A stretch of 59,463 nucleotides of DNA. It comes from Pseudomonadota bacterium (GTDB lineage: Bacteria > Pseudomonadota > Gammaproteobacteria > Burkholderiales > Rhodocyclaceae). The notes beneath the pieces are model-generated. The model ran no database searches, was not told the origin of the DNA, and saw only the letters and a program-made list of their open reading frames with translations. How positions within the stretch are numbered: the stretch's first letter is position 1; every line of letters starts with the position of its first letter. The position numbers and the translations under genes were made by a program. Below are positions 9,491 through 18,159 of the stretch, in pieces. The stretch lies in the NCBI GenBank assembly GCA_029780075.1, contig JAKOZI010000155.1:1-59463 (forward strand), written 5' to 3'.

Positions 9491-10507
9491 CTACGCCCCC
9501 GGCGGCAGGATAGCGACACGCGCGCCACCCGGAACGGCGAGTTCCAGATCACCGGCAGCGGCAAAAGCCTCCTGGACAATCGCCAGGGCGTCGTAACCGC
9601 CCGCCGGTGCCGGTGCGGCGTTGACGATCATGCCGCACGGATGTTCGGGGTTGGCCGATGAACAGAGCGCCTGACCGGCGGCCAGCGGGCTGGCCGAGTG
9701 CACGCGATAGAGGTGGCGCTTCACCTTGCCGAGGTACTGGGTGCGGGCGACGATTTCCTGACCGGGATAACACCCCTTGTGGAAGCTGACCGCGCCCAGT
9801 TTTTCGAAATTGGCCATTTGCGGAACGAACTCTTCTTGCGTCCGTTCGGTGATCAGTGGAATGCCCGCCTCGATCTCGAGCCATTGCCACACCACGCTCC
9901 CTACCGGCCGGGCGTGTGACTGCAGGGCTTGCCAGAGGTCGTTGACGGCGCTGCGCTCGACCACTAACCCGAAGCGCTGGGCGTCGAGGCGGATGACGAT
10001 TCCCGCAGCGAAAGCGGCCGTGCCCAGGGCTGCTGCAGGGATCGGCAGGCCGGCCATGCGCAGGTCGGTCTCGGCTTGCGGACCGGACACGCCGAGGAGT
10101 TCCTGAGCGTCCGACAGGTCGGCGATATGCACCTTGCTGCGCAGGACGAACATCTGCAGGCGTTTGCGGACCCGCGGCAGCAGGTCGGCGGACAATTGCA
10201 GATGATAGGCGGAACCCTTGCGGTAGACAAGAAAGCTGGCGAGCATCCGGCCTTTGGCCGAGCACCACGCCGAATGCTGCGCCGCATCCTCGGCGAGATG
10301 CTTGACGTCGCTGGTCAGTTGCTGGTGCAGAAACGACATGGCGTCGGCGCCGCTGACTTCGAGTACGCCGAGGTGGCGCAGCGGTGAGACGATGGTCGCC
10401 GTACGCGCTGCGGCGAGTTCCGCAGCGGCATCGCCAAAATCGGTGACCACGCCCTGTGCGGTGCGTGCACCACAGGTGCCAAGAAATTCCAGCCAGCTCG
10501 AACTCAT
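9491..10507 (-). CDS. ygfZ: folate-binding Fe-S assembly/repair protein YgfZ
   Basis: A 338-residue GcvT-like protein. The family hallmark K-G-C-Y-x-G-Q-E is present as KGCYPGQEIVART. YgfZ uses tetrahydrofolate and the motif cysteine to help build or maintain a subset of Fe-S proteins, including the tRNA thiolation enzyme MiaB in E. coli. It lies in the cytoplasm. It is divergent from mltG and upstream of the NRDE gene, with which it probably forms an operon. Confidence 0.92.
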   Translation of the reverse strand: MSSSWLEFLGTCGARTAQGVVTDFGDAAAELAAARTATIVSPLRHLGVLEVSGADAMSFLHQQLTSDVKHLAEDAAQHSAWCSAKGRMLASFLVYRKGSAYHLQLSADLLPRVRKRLQMFVLRSKVHIADLSDAQELLGVSGPQAETDLRMAGLPIPAAALGTAAFAAGIVIRLDAQRFGLVVERSAVNDLWQALQSHARPVGSVVWQWLEIEAGIPLITERTQEEFVPQMANFEKLGAVSFHKGCYPGQEIVARTQYLGKVKRHLYRVHSASPLAAGQALCSSANPEHPCGMIVNAAPAPAGGYDALAIVQEAFAAAGDLELAVPGGARVAILPPGA

Positions 10508-10714
10508 TGTCGCTTCATTTTCATCAGGTGGTTTTCGGAAGTGTGGACTCGTCGCCTACCGCGGCAAAGCGGTTTTCATGAAGGTCCCGACGGGCGTCAG
10601 CTCTGACCCTCCGGGTGCGTCGTGAGTTCAGGGCTGCGGCTTTCGGCTATTATAGGACGACTCGAAGCCCATTCCCCGTTACCGCCCTGCAGCCACCCTG
10701 GCTGCGCCGGATTG

Positions 10715-11716
10715 ATGCGCAAACTTCTCCGCAGCTTGCTGGTTCTCCTTGCCCTTTCGCTGACGCTGCTGACCGTGCTGGTTGCCGCTCTGGCGATGAC
10801 GCCACTGGATTTGCAGCGGGAGTCGATCGAATTCACCGTCGTCCCCGGCAGCAGCCTGCGCGGCGCTGCACGGGAGATCTCCGCCGCAGGTGTTGAACTG
10901 GACCCGTGGATCCTGCTCCTGCTGGCCAGACTGATGCGTGCCGACGCGTCGATCAAGGCTGGTAGCTACGAAATCAGTCGCGGCATCACGCCGGTCGACC
11001 TGCTGAAGAAGTTGACGCGCGGCGACTTCACGCAGGCGGAACTTGTTTTCATCGAAGGCTGGACCTTCAGCCAGTTGCGCCGGCAACTCGACGCGCATCC
11101 GGACCTTCGCCACGACACGCTGGGCATGCCCGAGGCGGAGATCATGCAGAGGGTGGGCGCGTCGCAAGGGGTAGCCGAGGGGGCATTCTTTCCCGATACC
11201 TACCTTTTTGCCAAGCGCAGCAGTGATGTCGATCTGCTGGCGCGAGCGTACCGCGCCATGCAGCGGCATCTGCTGGACGAGTGGCAGGGGCGGGCGGCAA
11301 TGCTGCCTTATCGTGATGCCTACCAGGCCCTGATCATGGCTTCGATCGTCGAAAAGGAAACCGGGCGTTCGGAGGATCGTTCGCTGGTGGCCGGCGTATT
11401 CGTCAACCGGTTGCGCCGGGGAATGCTGTTGCAGACCGACCCCAGCGTGATCTACGGCCTGGGTGAAACCTTCGGCGGTAACCTGCGCAAGCGCGACCTG
11501 CTCGCCGATACGCCCTACAATACCTACACGCGTCCTGGCCTGCCACCAACGCCGATTGCCATGCCCGGCCTCGCATCCCTGCAGGCGGCGATGCATCCGG
11601 CTCCGACCGAGGCGCTGTACTTCGTCGCGCGCGGCGATGGAAGCAGCCATTTTTCCAGCACGCTCGCGGAACACAACCAGGCCGTGGCACGTTATCAGAG
11701 GGGTGCGAAACCTTGA
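10715..11716 (+). CDS. mltG: endolytic murein transglycosylase MltG
   Basis: A 333-residue inner-membrane protein with one N-terminal transmembrane helix ([20 protein letters not shown]) followed by the LysM-like and YceG catalytic domains. The catalytic glutamate lies in [11 protein letters not shown], followed by [21 protein letters not shown] and [14 protein letters not shown], all strongly conserved. MltG cuts nascent glycan strands and thereby sets chain length. I chose the ATG at 10715 because translation from it gives a standard N-terminus; the open frame back to 10622 encodes an unrelated stretch. It overlaps the tmk start (TTGA). Confidence 0.93.
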   Translation: MRKLLRSLLVLLALSLTLLTVLVAALAMTPLDLQRESIEFTVVPGSSLRGAAREISAAGVELDPWILLLLARLMRADASIKAGSYEISRGITPVDLLKKLTRGDFTQAELVFIEGWTFSQLRRQLDAHPDLRHDTLGMPEAEIMQRVGASQGVAEGAFFPDTYLFAKRSSDVDLLARAYRAMQRHLLDEWQGRAAMLPYRDAYQALIMASIVEKETGRSEDRSLVAGVFVNRLRRGMLLQTDPSVIYGLGETFGGNLRKRDLLADTPYNTYTRPGLPPTPIAMPGLASLQAAMHPAPTEALYFVARGDGSSHFSSTLAEHNQAVARYQRGAKP

Positions 11717-12348
11717 GTCACGGTGCAGGCACGCAGCCCGGCCGATTCGTCACCTTTGAAGGCATCGACGGCGCTGGCAAGAGCAGCCATATTGCCACTG
11801 CCGCGGCGTTTGTTCGCGACCACGGCAAAACGGTGGTGTGCACCCGCGAGCCCGGCGGTACGCGGCTTGGCGAGAAGCTCCGCGAACTGCTGCTGCACGA
11901 GGCCATGCACCTGGAGACCGAGGCCCTGCTGATGTTTGCCGCCCGCAGGGAACATCTCGAACAGGTGATCGAACCGGCCCTGGCGCGTGGCGATTGGGTG
12001 ATCTGTGACCGCTTCAGCGACGCCACCTATGCTTACCAAAGCGGCGGACGCGGCCTCGACCCATTCAAGTTTCTGCAACTCGAGCAGTGGGTACATCGGC
12101 ATCTGCAGCCGCACCTGACGCTGCTCTTCGACTTGCCGTCCGCCGTTGCGCGCCGACGCATCGCGGCGCAGGAACGCTCCCTGGATCGCTTCGAACGGGA
12201 GCAGACCGATTTTCACGAACGTGTGCGACACGCTTATCTTGAGCGCGCTGCCGCAGCAGCGCAGCGCATACAGGTGATCGACGCCGACCAGGCCCCGGAC
12301 ATCATCGAGAATCTGATTCAAAAAGCTATTGTAGATTATTGTTTATGA
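11713..12348 (+). CDS. tmk: thymidylate kinase
   Basis: A 211-residue P-loop kinase that phosphorylates dTMP to dTDP for DNA synthesis. The P-loop [10 protein letters not shown], the DR(F/Y) motif in [12 protein letters not shown], and the LID region with [14 protein letters not shown] are present. The start is TTG at 11713, overlapping the mltG stop codon; this fits the spacing needed for [16 protein letters not shown] before the P-loop. Its stop overlaps the holB ATG (ATGA), so mltG-tmk-holB appear translationally coupled. Confidence 0.95.
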   Translation: MSHGAGTQPGRFVTFEGIDGAGKSSHIATAAAFVRDHGKTVVCTREPGGTRLGEKLRELLLHEAMHLETEALLMFAARREHLEQVIEPALARGDWVICDRFSDATYAYQSGGRGLDPFKFLQLEQWVHRHLQPHLTLLFDLPSAVARRRIAAQERSLDRFEREQTDFHERVRHAYLERAAAAAQRIQVIDADQAPDIIENLIQKAIVDYCL

Positions 12349-13385
12349 AAATAATTGAGATGCACCATGTGGTTTGGCAACAGCTTTGCGCCAGGCGCCA
12401 GCAACTCCCGCATGCCCTCCTGATATCCGGCCCGCGCGGGATCGGGAAGTTCGATCTGGCACGCGCCTTCGCCGAATCGCTGCTCTGCGAGAATCTCACC
12501 GATTCTGGTGAGGCCTGCGGCAAGTGTCTGGCTTGCGGCTGGCTCGCGCAGGGCAACCACCCGGACCTGCGCCGTTTGCAGCCGGAAGTCGTGGCCGCCG
12601 ATGCGGGGGGCGCGGTAGCCGAAGGCAGTGATGCGGGCAAGAAGAAGCCCAGCCAGCAGATCACGATTGATCAGGTGAGGGGGCTGGATGACTTTCTGCA
12701 CGTGGGCACCCATCGCCATGGCGCGCGCCTGGTATTGCTGAACCCGGCCGAGGCGATGAACCGCCCGACGGCGAACGCACTTCTCAAATCACTTGAGGAA
12801 CCGATAGCCAATACCTTGTTTATCTTGGTTACCAGTGAACCATCACGCCTTCTGCCGACGATTCGTAGCCGTTGCCAGGCGGTTCCTGTGCGCTGCCCGG
12901 CCGGTGCCCTTGCGGAACGCTGGCTCAGTGATGCCGGCGTCCGCGGCGCTGGAGACTGGTTGGCACTCGCCGGGGGGGCACCGCTGCTGGCACTGGAACT
13001 CAGCGTTAGCGGCGAAAGGGTCCTGCTTGATTCGCTGCTGGCGCAGGTGTCGCGTGGCACCGGGCTCGATGCCCTGGCTGCGGCGGCAAATCTCGACAAG
13101 ACAGTCAGGGCCGAAAAGCGTCCGGCAGCTCTGAAACGGGTCATCGACTGGGCACAGAAGTGGCTGTTCGATCTGACTTTGGCCAGTGAAGGACTGCCAC
13201 CGCGTTACTTCCTGCCGCAGGGACCACTGCTGCAACGGCTGGCACAGGCCACCGATACCCGCAAGCTCTTGGCGTTCAACAAAAAGGCGCTACAATACCG
13301 GGCCCAGTGCGAACAACCATTGAATAGCCGTCTGTTTCTCGAAGACTTCTTCCTGAGCTACGTCAGGCTCTTCCGAACCTCCTGA
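12345..13385 (+). CDS. holB: DNA polymerase III subunit delta prime
   Basis: A 346-residue clamp-loader subunit. The degenerate P-loop-like [14 protein letters not shown] and the zinc-binding cysteines CGKCLACGW (with an earlier Cys in LLC) are typical of delta prime, which helps open the beta clamp ring. The region between the zinc module and ITIDQVR carries an acidic/Ala-Gly insertion (about residues 83-105) that is longer than in E. coli and probably a flexible loop. The ATG at 12345 overlaps the tmk stop; a TTG two codons upstream is unlikely. Confidence 0.93.
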   Translation: MKIIEMHHVVWQQLCARRQQLPHALLISGPRGIGKFDLARAFAESLLCENLTDSGEACGKCLACGWLAQGNHPDLRRLQPEVVAADAGGAVAEGSDAGKKKPSQQITIDQVRGLDDFLHVGTHRHGARLVLLNPAEAMNRPTANALLKSLEEPIANTLFILVTSEPSRLLPTIRSRCQAVPVRCPAGALAERWLSDAGVRGAGDWLALAGGAPLLALELSVSGERVLLDSLLAQVSRGTGLDALAAAANLDKTVRAEKRPAALKRVIDWAQKWLFDLTLASEGLPPRYFLPQGPLLQRLAQATDTRKLLAFNKKALQYRAQCEQPLNSRLFLEDFFLSYVRLFRTS

Positions 13386-13392
13386 GAGGGAT

Positions 13393-13773
13393 ATGGCAGA
13401 CGCAGCCCCACCCAAATCTTCAGCAAGCACAGCACCGCGCCCAAGCGTACTGTCGCTGAACATCAACTCGAAATCTGCGCTGTACGCGGCGTACATGCCG
13501 CTGCTGCGCAACGGTGGCATCTTCATTCCGACGACCCGCAACTATGCCATGGGCGATGAGGTGTTCATGCTCCTGTCGCTGATGGACGACCCGGCCAAGC
13601 TCCCGATTGCCGGTACGGTCGTCTGGATCACCCCGGTTGGCGCGCAGAACAACAAGGCGCAGGGCATTGGTGTGCATTTCAAGAGTGACGAAAGTGGCGT
13701 CGAAGCGCGTCGGCGCATCGAAGGGCTGCTGGGCGGCGTGATGCAGTCCGGCCGTCCGACGCATACCGTCTGA
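13393..13773 (+). CDS. pilZ: PilZ-domain protein (type IV pilus assembly PilZ)
   Basis: A 126-residue protein of the PilZ fold, seen in NGGIFIPTTRNYAMGDEVFMLLSL and GTVVWITPVGAQNNKAQGIGVHF. The c-di-GMP-binding N-terminal RxxxR motif is absent, which is characteristic of the original PilZ of the holB-pilZ-tatD cluster: that protein supports type IV pilus biogenesis through the PilB ATPase and FimX-like partners and does not itself bind c-di-GMP. It begins seven bases after holB and precedes tatD by about ten bases. Confidence 0.92.
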   Translation: MADAAPPKSSASTAPRPSVLSLNINSKSALYAAYMPLLRNGGIFIPTTRNYAMGDEVFMLLSLMDDPAKLPIAGTVVWITPVGAQNNKAQGIGVHFKSDESGVEARRRIEGLLGGVMQSGRPTHTV

Positions 13774-13783
13774 TGGAGCCGTG

Positions 13784-14566
13784 ATGCTGGTCGATTCGCA
13801 CTGCCACCTCGACTTCCCCGAGTTGTCCGCCCGGATCAATCAGGTGCTCGACCTGATGCACGACAACGGGGTGGGTTGCGCCGTCTGTATCGCCGTCAAC
13901 CTTGAGGATCTGCCGCGCGTGCTGGCGCTTGCTGAGGCCTGGCCGGCGATTCTGGCGACGGTTGGCGTCCATCCCGAGGCGACCAGTGTACGCGAACCGA
14001 CGGTCGACGAACTCGTCGATTTGGCGCGCCACCCACGCGTGATTGCCATCGGCGAAACCGGGCTCGACTATTACTGGCACAAGGACGCTCCGGAATGGCA
14101 GCGCGAGCGTTTTCGTACCCATATTCGTGCTGCCCGTCTCGCCGGCAAGCCATTGGTGGTGCATACCCGCGAGGCCGCGACCGACACGCTGCGAGTGATG
14201 CAGGAGGAGGGCGCCAGCGAAGCAGGCGGCATCATGCATTGCTTTACGGAGAGCTGGCAGGTAGCCGAGGCGGCCCTCGATCAGGGTTTCTACATTTCCA
14301 TGTCCGGCATTGCCACCTTCAAGAATGCCGGCACGGTGCACGACGTGGCGCGGCGTGTGCCGCTCGACCGTCTTCTGATTGAAACCGACGCCCCCTACCT
14401 CGCGCCGGTACCCTACCGTGGAAAAACCAACCAGCCAGGTTACGTGAAGCATGTCGCTGAGGAGGTGGCACGCCTGCGCGGCCTGAGCTATGAACACCTT
14501 GTCGATGCCACCACCACCAATTTTTTTCGTCTGTTTCCGGAAGCCCGCTTGAAAGTTGCCCTATGA
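13784..14566 (+). CDS. TatD-family metal-dependent hydrolase (YcfH-like)
   Basis: A 260-residue TIM-barrel hydrolase beginning MLVDSHCHLDF, with the metal-binding HxH, then GETGLDYYWH, VVHTREA, MHCFTES and ETDAPYLAP that supply the remaining metal ligands. TatD enzymes are magnesium-dependent 3'-5' deoxyribonucleases implicated in DNA repair; the YcfH branch is less well studied. The ATG at 13784 is preferred over GTG at 13781. It lies in the tmk-holB-pilZ operon and overlaps the next gene by ATGA. Confidence 0.93.
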   Translation: MLVDSHCHLDFPELSARINQVLDLMHDNGVGCAVCIAVNLEDLPRVLALAEAWPAILATVGVHPEATSVREPTVDELVDLARHPRVIAIGETGLDYYWHKDAPEWQRERFRTHIRAARLAGKPLVVHTREAATDTLRVMQEEGASEAGGIMHCFTESWQVAEAALDQGFYISMSGIATFKNAGTVHDVARRVPLDRLLIETDAPYLAPVPYRGKTNQPGYVKHVAEEVARLRGLSYEHLVDATTTNFFRLFPEARLKVAL

Positions 14567-15219
14567 AGACTGTTGCTCTGCTGTTTGCCTTGCTCCTGCC
14601 AGCCTTTGCCTCCGCCGGCGTTTATGAAGACATGGAGGAGGCGCTGATCTCCGGGGACACGCCCTGGGCCATCCAACTCATCAACCGCGGCATGGACGTC
14701 AATTCGGTCGATGCCGCAGGCAACACCTTGCTGATGCAAACCGTACAGCGCGACAACATGGAGTTGTTCGACTACCTGCTGAAGCGGCGAGCGCGCATCA
14801 ATGTCCGCAATCGCAACGGCGAAACAGCGCTGAGCCTGGCCTCCTACCAGGGCCGGCTGCCGTTCGTCAAAAGCCTGGTCGAAGCGGGCGCCGACGTCAA
14901 CCTGTATGGCTGGCCACCGCTGATCTACGCCGCCTTCAATGGCCATGCCGCGGTGGTGGACTACCTGCTCAAGAAAGGCGCCGAAGTCAACGCGACGACG
15001 GCCAATGGTTCGACAGCGCTGCTGTTTGCCGCACGCTTTGGCCACATCGAGGTCGTCAAACTGCTGCTGCAGAACCGGGCCGACCCGAACATTGCCAACG
15101 AGCGTGGTGCGACGGCCATCGACTGGGCACTGAAAACAGACAACACCGACATTGCCGACTTGTTGCGCAAGGCCGGTGGCCGCGCAGGCGATCCGGCGGC
15201 CATCGACCGGTCAAAGTGA
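14563..15219 (+). CDS. exported ankyrin-repeat protein
   Basis: A 218-residue protein starting with a cleavable signal peptide (MKTVALLFALLLPAFASAG). The mature part carries about five ankyrin repeats, visible as repeating units such as GNTLLMQTVQRDNMELFDYLL, NGETALSLASYQGRLPFVKSL, GSTALLFAARFGHIEVVKLLL and GATAIDWALKTDNTDIADLL. Ankyrin repeats mediate protein contacts; no enzymatic domain is visible, so the partner is unknown, but the site is presumably periplasmic. It is translationally coupled to tatD (ATGA). Its last nine bases overlap the 3' end of the convergent hsdR gene. Confidence 0.9.
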   Translation: MKTVALLFALLLPAFASAGVYEDMEEALISGDTPWAIQLINRGMDVNSVDAAGNTLLMQTVQRDNMELFDYLLKRRARINVRNRNGETALSLASYQGRLPFVKSLVEAGADVNLYGWPPLIYAAFNGHAAVVDYLLKKGAEVNATTANGSTALLFAARFGHIEVVKLLLQNRADPNIANERGATAIDWALKTDNTDIADLLRKAGGRAGDPAAIDRSK

Positions 15220-17571
15220 GAACGGTCGAGCGACCTCCTGGTAAAGGTATTTCTGGAAGCCGCTGAACACCTGGCCGATCTCCTTCGGCTGTCCCAGGTC
15301 CGCCACGGCATCGGCGATGGAATCGTGATACTTCAGGCGCAACAGCGGGTTCAGCTTGGCCAGGTCAAGCTCTTCGACGCCGACGTTGACATAGTGCGAC
15401 AGCACGAAGTCGAGAAAGACCCGTTGCTTGCTGTTGTACTCGGCACTGATGCGGGCCATCGCCCTGGCGGCGCGCTCCTCGCGCGTGAGCGGCGCCAGGG
15501 CGTAGGCCACATAGGCCAGCACGTCGAACAGGTCGCTCTTCTCGGCGGCGATGATCGTCTGCATTTCCGTCAAGTGGCCCTTGCCGAAGCCCTTCCCGGC
15601 GAGCCCTTCCAGCAGCTTCCTGCGCGTCTCCGGGGCGCTCCATAGTGTGCGCAACTCGTCCTCGTTGCTGAAGAACTCGGGCAGCTGGCCGAAAAGCGCC
15701 TCCATGAACTGCTGTGCCGACATCGGCGTGCCGTCCGGGTGCCAGAAGCTGGTCATGCTCATGTGCTGGATGTTGCGCGCCTTGCCGTCAGCGAGAGTGA
15801 CCTTGATCCGCTGACGCCGCGGCGCTATGTCATCAGCCGCCGCGGGCTCGCGCACCGCGGGCGGTTCAGATGACGGCGCCGCAGTGGCGTAGGCAGCGAT
15901 CGCTTCCGGTTCGATCGGCTCGCCATCCCACTCCCGGTCGCCGAAGTGGTGGTGCGCCTGCACGAAGTCGTGGATCGTGAAGTAATCCTTGCCGTCGCAG
16001 GGGCGCGTACCGCGGCCGATGATCTGCTTGAACTCGATGATCGACAGGATGACGCGCATCAGGACGACGTGGCGCACGTTGCGCGCGTCAACGCCGGTCG
16101 AGAGCTTCCGCGACGTGGTGAGTATCGTCGGGACGCTCTTCTCGTTGTCCTGGAAGTCGCGCAGGTGCTGTTCGCCCAGCGGGCCGTCGTCGGCGGTGAC
16201 CCGCTGGCAGTAGTTGGGATCGGTGCTCGTCTTCAGCTGGTTGATCAGATCGCGCACAAGCAAGGCATGCGCCTGGGTGGCGCAGAAGATGATCGCCTTC
16301 TCGCGCTGGTCGATCGACGACAGGAAGATCTCGACGCGCTTTTTCTCGCGCTCCCGGATCTCGATGACCTTGTTGAAGTCGCCTTCCTGGTAGAGGCGGC
16401 CGATCTCGATGGCGCCGGCGAGCAGCGTATCGTCGGGTGTGTAGACGTACTCGTCGATCGTCGTGGAAATCTGCTTGACCCGGAACGGTGTCAGGAAGCC
16501 GTCGTTGATGCCCTCCTTGAGCGAGTAGATGAACACTGGCTCGCCGAAGTAGGCGTAGGTGTCTATGTTGTCCTGGCGCCTGGGTGTCGCGGTCAGGCCG
16601 AGCTGCACTGCCGGAGAAAAGTAGTCGAGGATGCCGCGCCATGTACTCTCGTCGCTGGCGCCGCCGCGGTGGCATTCGTCGATGATGATGAAGTCGAAGA
16701 AGTCGGGCGGGTAGTCACCAAAGTAGGGTGAGGGCTGGCCATCCCTGATTGGCCCGCTCATGAACGTCTGGAAGATGGTGAAGAAGAGGTTGCCGTTGGT
16801 CGGCACGCGGCCCTTCCTGCGGATGTCCTCGGGCTCGATACGCACCAGCGCATCTTCGGGGAAAGCCGAGAAAGCGTTGTACGCCTGGTTGGCGAGGATG
16901 TTGCGGTCGGCGAGGAAGAGGATGCGAGGGCACCGTGTGGGTTCGTTCGCAGTCTTCCAGTCGGTCAGGTTCCAGCGGGAGTGGAACAGCTTCCAGGCGA
17001 TCTGGAAGGCGATGAACGTCTTGCCAGTTCCGGTGGCGAGCGTCAGCAGCAAGCGGTTGCGCCCTTCGGCGATCGCCGCGAGCACGCGCTCGACGGCGAT
17101 GTCCTGGTAGTAGCGGCCCTGGAAGAAGCCGCCGCGGTCCTCGAAGGGAACGGTGGCGAAGCGGTCGCGCCAGACGTTCGGTACCGTGAAGGTGAGGTTC
17201 CACAGTTCGAGCGGTGTCGGGTAGGTCGCCACCTCGCCCTCGACGCCGGTGTCCATGTCGATGCCGTAGTGGCCATGACCGTTGCTGGCGTAGGCGAAGC
17301 GGATAGCGAGCTTGCCGGCGTAGTTCTTGGTCTGCGCCACGCCCTCGGTCAGCGCCTTGTCCCATGCCTTCGCCTCCAGCGTGGCCAGCCTGGCGTTGCG
17401 GAACTCCAGCACGTAGTCCGCGGTGAGCGCCTTGCCGCGCTGGCCATGGCCCTCGATGCGGCCGAGGGTGATCGGAACCTCACGCCGGATGCGGCTGCCT
17501 TCGACGACACCCCAGCCGGCTGCGGCCAGCGCGGGGTCGATGTGCTCGGCGCGGGTTTCGGCTTCGTTCAT
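15211..17571 (-). CDS. hsdR: type I restriction endonuclease subunit HsdR (EcoEI-like)
   Basis: The 786-residue motor and nuclease subunit of a type I restriction-modification complex. Residues 1-140 are the HSDR_N nuclease domain, with a PD-(D/E)xK pattern at Asp52, Glu66 and Lys68 (EAK) plus Gln80 of the QxxxY motif (QTKNYA). A SF2 helicase follows with Walker A TGTGKTF, motif II DECHRGG and motif III GLTATPRR. The C-terminal third resembles the EcoEI R C-terminal domain that docks on HsdMS. The ATG overlaps the stop of a truncated PIN gene (ATGA), so its translation is coupled to the phd-PIN pair and not to hsdS. Size is close to that of EcoEI HsdR. Confidence 0.95.
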   Translation of the reverse strand: MNEAETRAEHIDPALAAAGWGVVEGSRIRREVPITLGRIEGHGQRGKALTADYVLEFRNARLATLEAKAWDKALTEGVAQTKNYAGKLAIRFAYASNGHGHYGIDMDTGVEGEVATYPTPLELWNLTFTVPNVWRDRFATVPFEDRGGFFQGRYYQDIAVERVLAAIAEGRNRLLLTLATGTGKTFIAFQIAWKLFHSRWNLTDWKTANEPTRCPRILFLADRNILANQAYNAFSAFPEDALVRIEPEDIRRKGRVPTNGNLFFTIFQTFMSGPIRDGQPSPYFGDYPPDFFDFIIIDECHRGGASDESTWRGILDYFSPAVQLGLTATPRRQDNIDTYAYFGEPVFIYSLKEGINDGFLTPFRVKQISTTIDEYVYTPDDTLLAGAIEIGRLYQEGDFNKVIEIREREKKRVEIFLSSIDQREKAIIFCATQAHALLVRDLINQLKTSTDPNYCQRVTADDGPLGEQHLRDFQDNEKSVPTILTTSRKLSTGVDARNVRHVVLMRVILSIIEFKQIIGRGTRPCDGKDYFTIHDFVQAHHHFGDREWDGEPIEPEAIAAYATAAPSSEPPAVREPAAADDIAPRRQRIKVTLADGKARNIQHMSMTSFWHPDGTPMSAQQFMEALFGQLPEFFSNEDELRTLWSAPETRRKLLEGLAGKGFGKGHLTEMQTIIAAEKSDLFDVLAYVAYALAPLTREERAARAMARISAEYNSKQRVFLDFVLSHYVNVGVEELDLAKLNPLLRLKYHDSIADAVADLGQPKEIGQVFSGFQKYLYQEVARPFSL

Positions 17572-17813
17572 GGGGTGTCGCTGCTTAAACGGCGACGCCG
17601 CTCGACCGGCAGGTAACGATCGAATTTCGATTTCCAGATGCGCGTTTCCAACTCGGCGAACGTTGCTTTTGAAAATACCAGGCGCCCTTCGTGCAGCAAG
17701 CTATCGACCAACTCCGCCGGTGCCCCATGCGGCGCAAGCGCCGCACTCAGTAATACATTGGTATCAACCACCACCAGCGCGTAACAGGCTGGCAGAGCGG
17801 ATTCAGCTTTCAT
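17568..17813 (-). pseudogene. PIN-domain toxin, truncated at the C-terminus
   Basis: The 81-codon frame begins MKAESALPACYALVVVDTNVLLSAAL and continues with FSKATFAELETRIWKSKFDRYL, matching the N-terminal half of the COG1569 (PIN_3) family of putative toxins, which are usually about 130-140 residues. The first catalytic Asp (VVDTN) and the Glu of FAELE are present. The C-terminal half with the remaining acidic residues is missing, because the frame ends after ERRRRLSSDTP exactly where hsdR begins (ATGA). I infer that the gene was cut by a recombination that brought hsdR in. A folded, active RNase is unlikely. The start overlaps the end of the antitoxin gene by 11 bases, as in intact pairs. 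Confidence 0.75.
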
Positions 17814-18054
17814 CAGCCAGCAGATCGGCCAGTTTTTCCTCGGTCATGCCGTTGGCTGCCGCACCTGCCGCACTCTCTCTCAGCGTGTGCCGCAAGCGGT
17901 CGGCGTAGAACGCGCGCATCGCTTCATAGTCCTGTGCGCTGACCATCACACCGACCACGCGGTCGTGGCGCATCACGCACACGGGTTCGCGCTGGGCGCA
18001 ATCGAGGAATTCGCCGAAATGCGTTTTTGCTTGATTGGCGGTAAAGGTTTGCAT
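17803..18054 (-). CDS. Phd/YefM-family type II antitoxin
   Basis: An 83-residue protein, MQTFTANQAKTHFGEFLDCAQREPVCVMRHDRVVGVMVSAQDY, the classic Phd/YefM N-terminal DNA-binding fold, followed by a helical toxin-binding tail rich in Glu and Asp. It should dimerise on its own promoter and would have neutralised the PIN protein whose start overlaps its 3' end. The antitoxin looks intact whereas the toxin is truncated. The start is ATG at 18054; a GTG three codons upstream (18063) is possible. Because hsdR follows the truncated toxin without a gap, this repressor probably now controls hsdR. Confidence 0.85.
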   Translation of the reverse strand: MQTFTANQAKTHFGEFLDCAQREPVCVMRHDRVVGVMVSAQDYEAMRAFYADRLRHTLRESAAGAAANGMTEEKLADLLADES

Positions 18055-18091
18055 GAGAGACACTCAACTTGATGCAAGGGGCAATACGCTC

Positions 18092-18120
18092 AATCTAACC
18101 AGATCGTTCGATTTGGTCAA
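18092..18120 (-). promoter_or_regulatory. phd-PIN'-hsdR promoter with operator between -35 and -10
   Basis: Minus-strand TTGACC (18120-18115) and TAGATT (18097-18092) are separated by 17 bases. A 20-base near-palindrome at 18098-18117, with arms ACCAGATCG and CGATTTGGT around TT and a single mismatch, fills the spacer and touches the -35 box. Phd/YefM proteins bind such palindromes to repress their own operon. The site lies about 40 bases before the antitoxin start, so it should control antitoxin, toxin remnant and hsdR together. Confidence 0.65.
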
Positions 18121-18159
18121 TCTCGTGGAGGGCTGACCGAATCGGCGTTGTCTGGCTTG

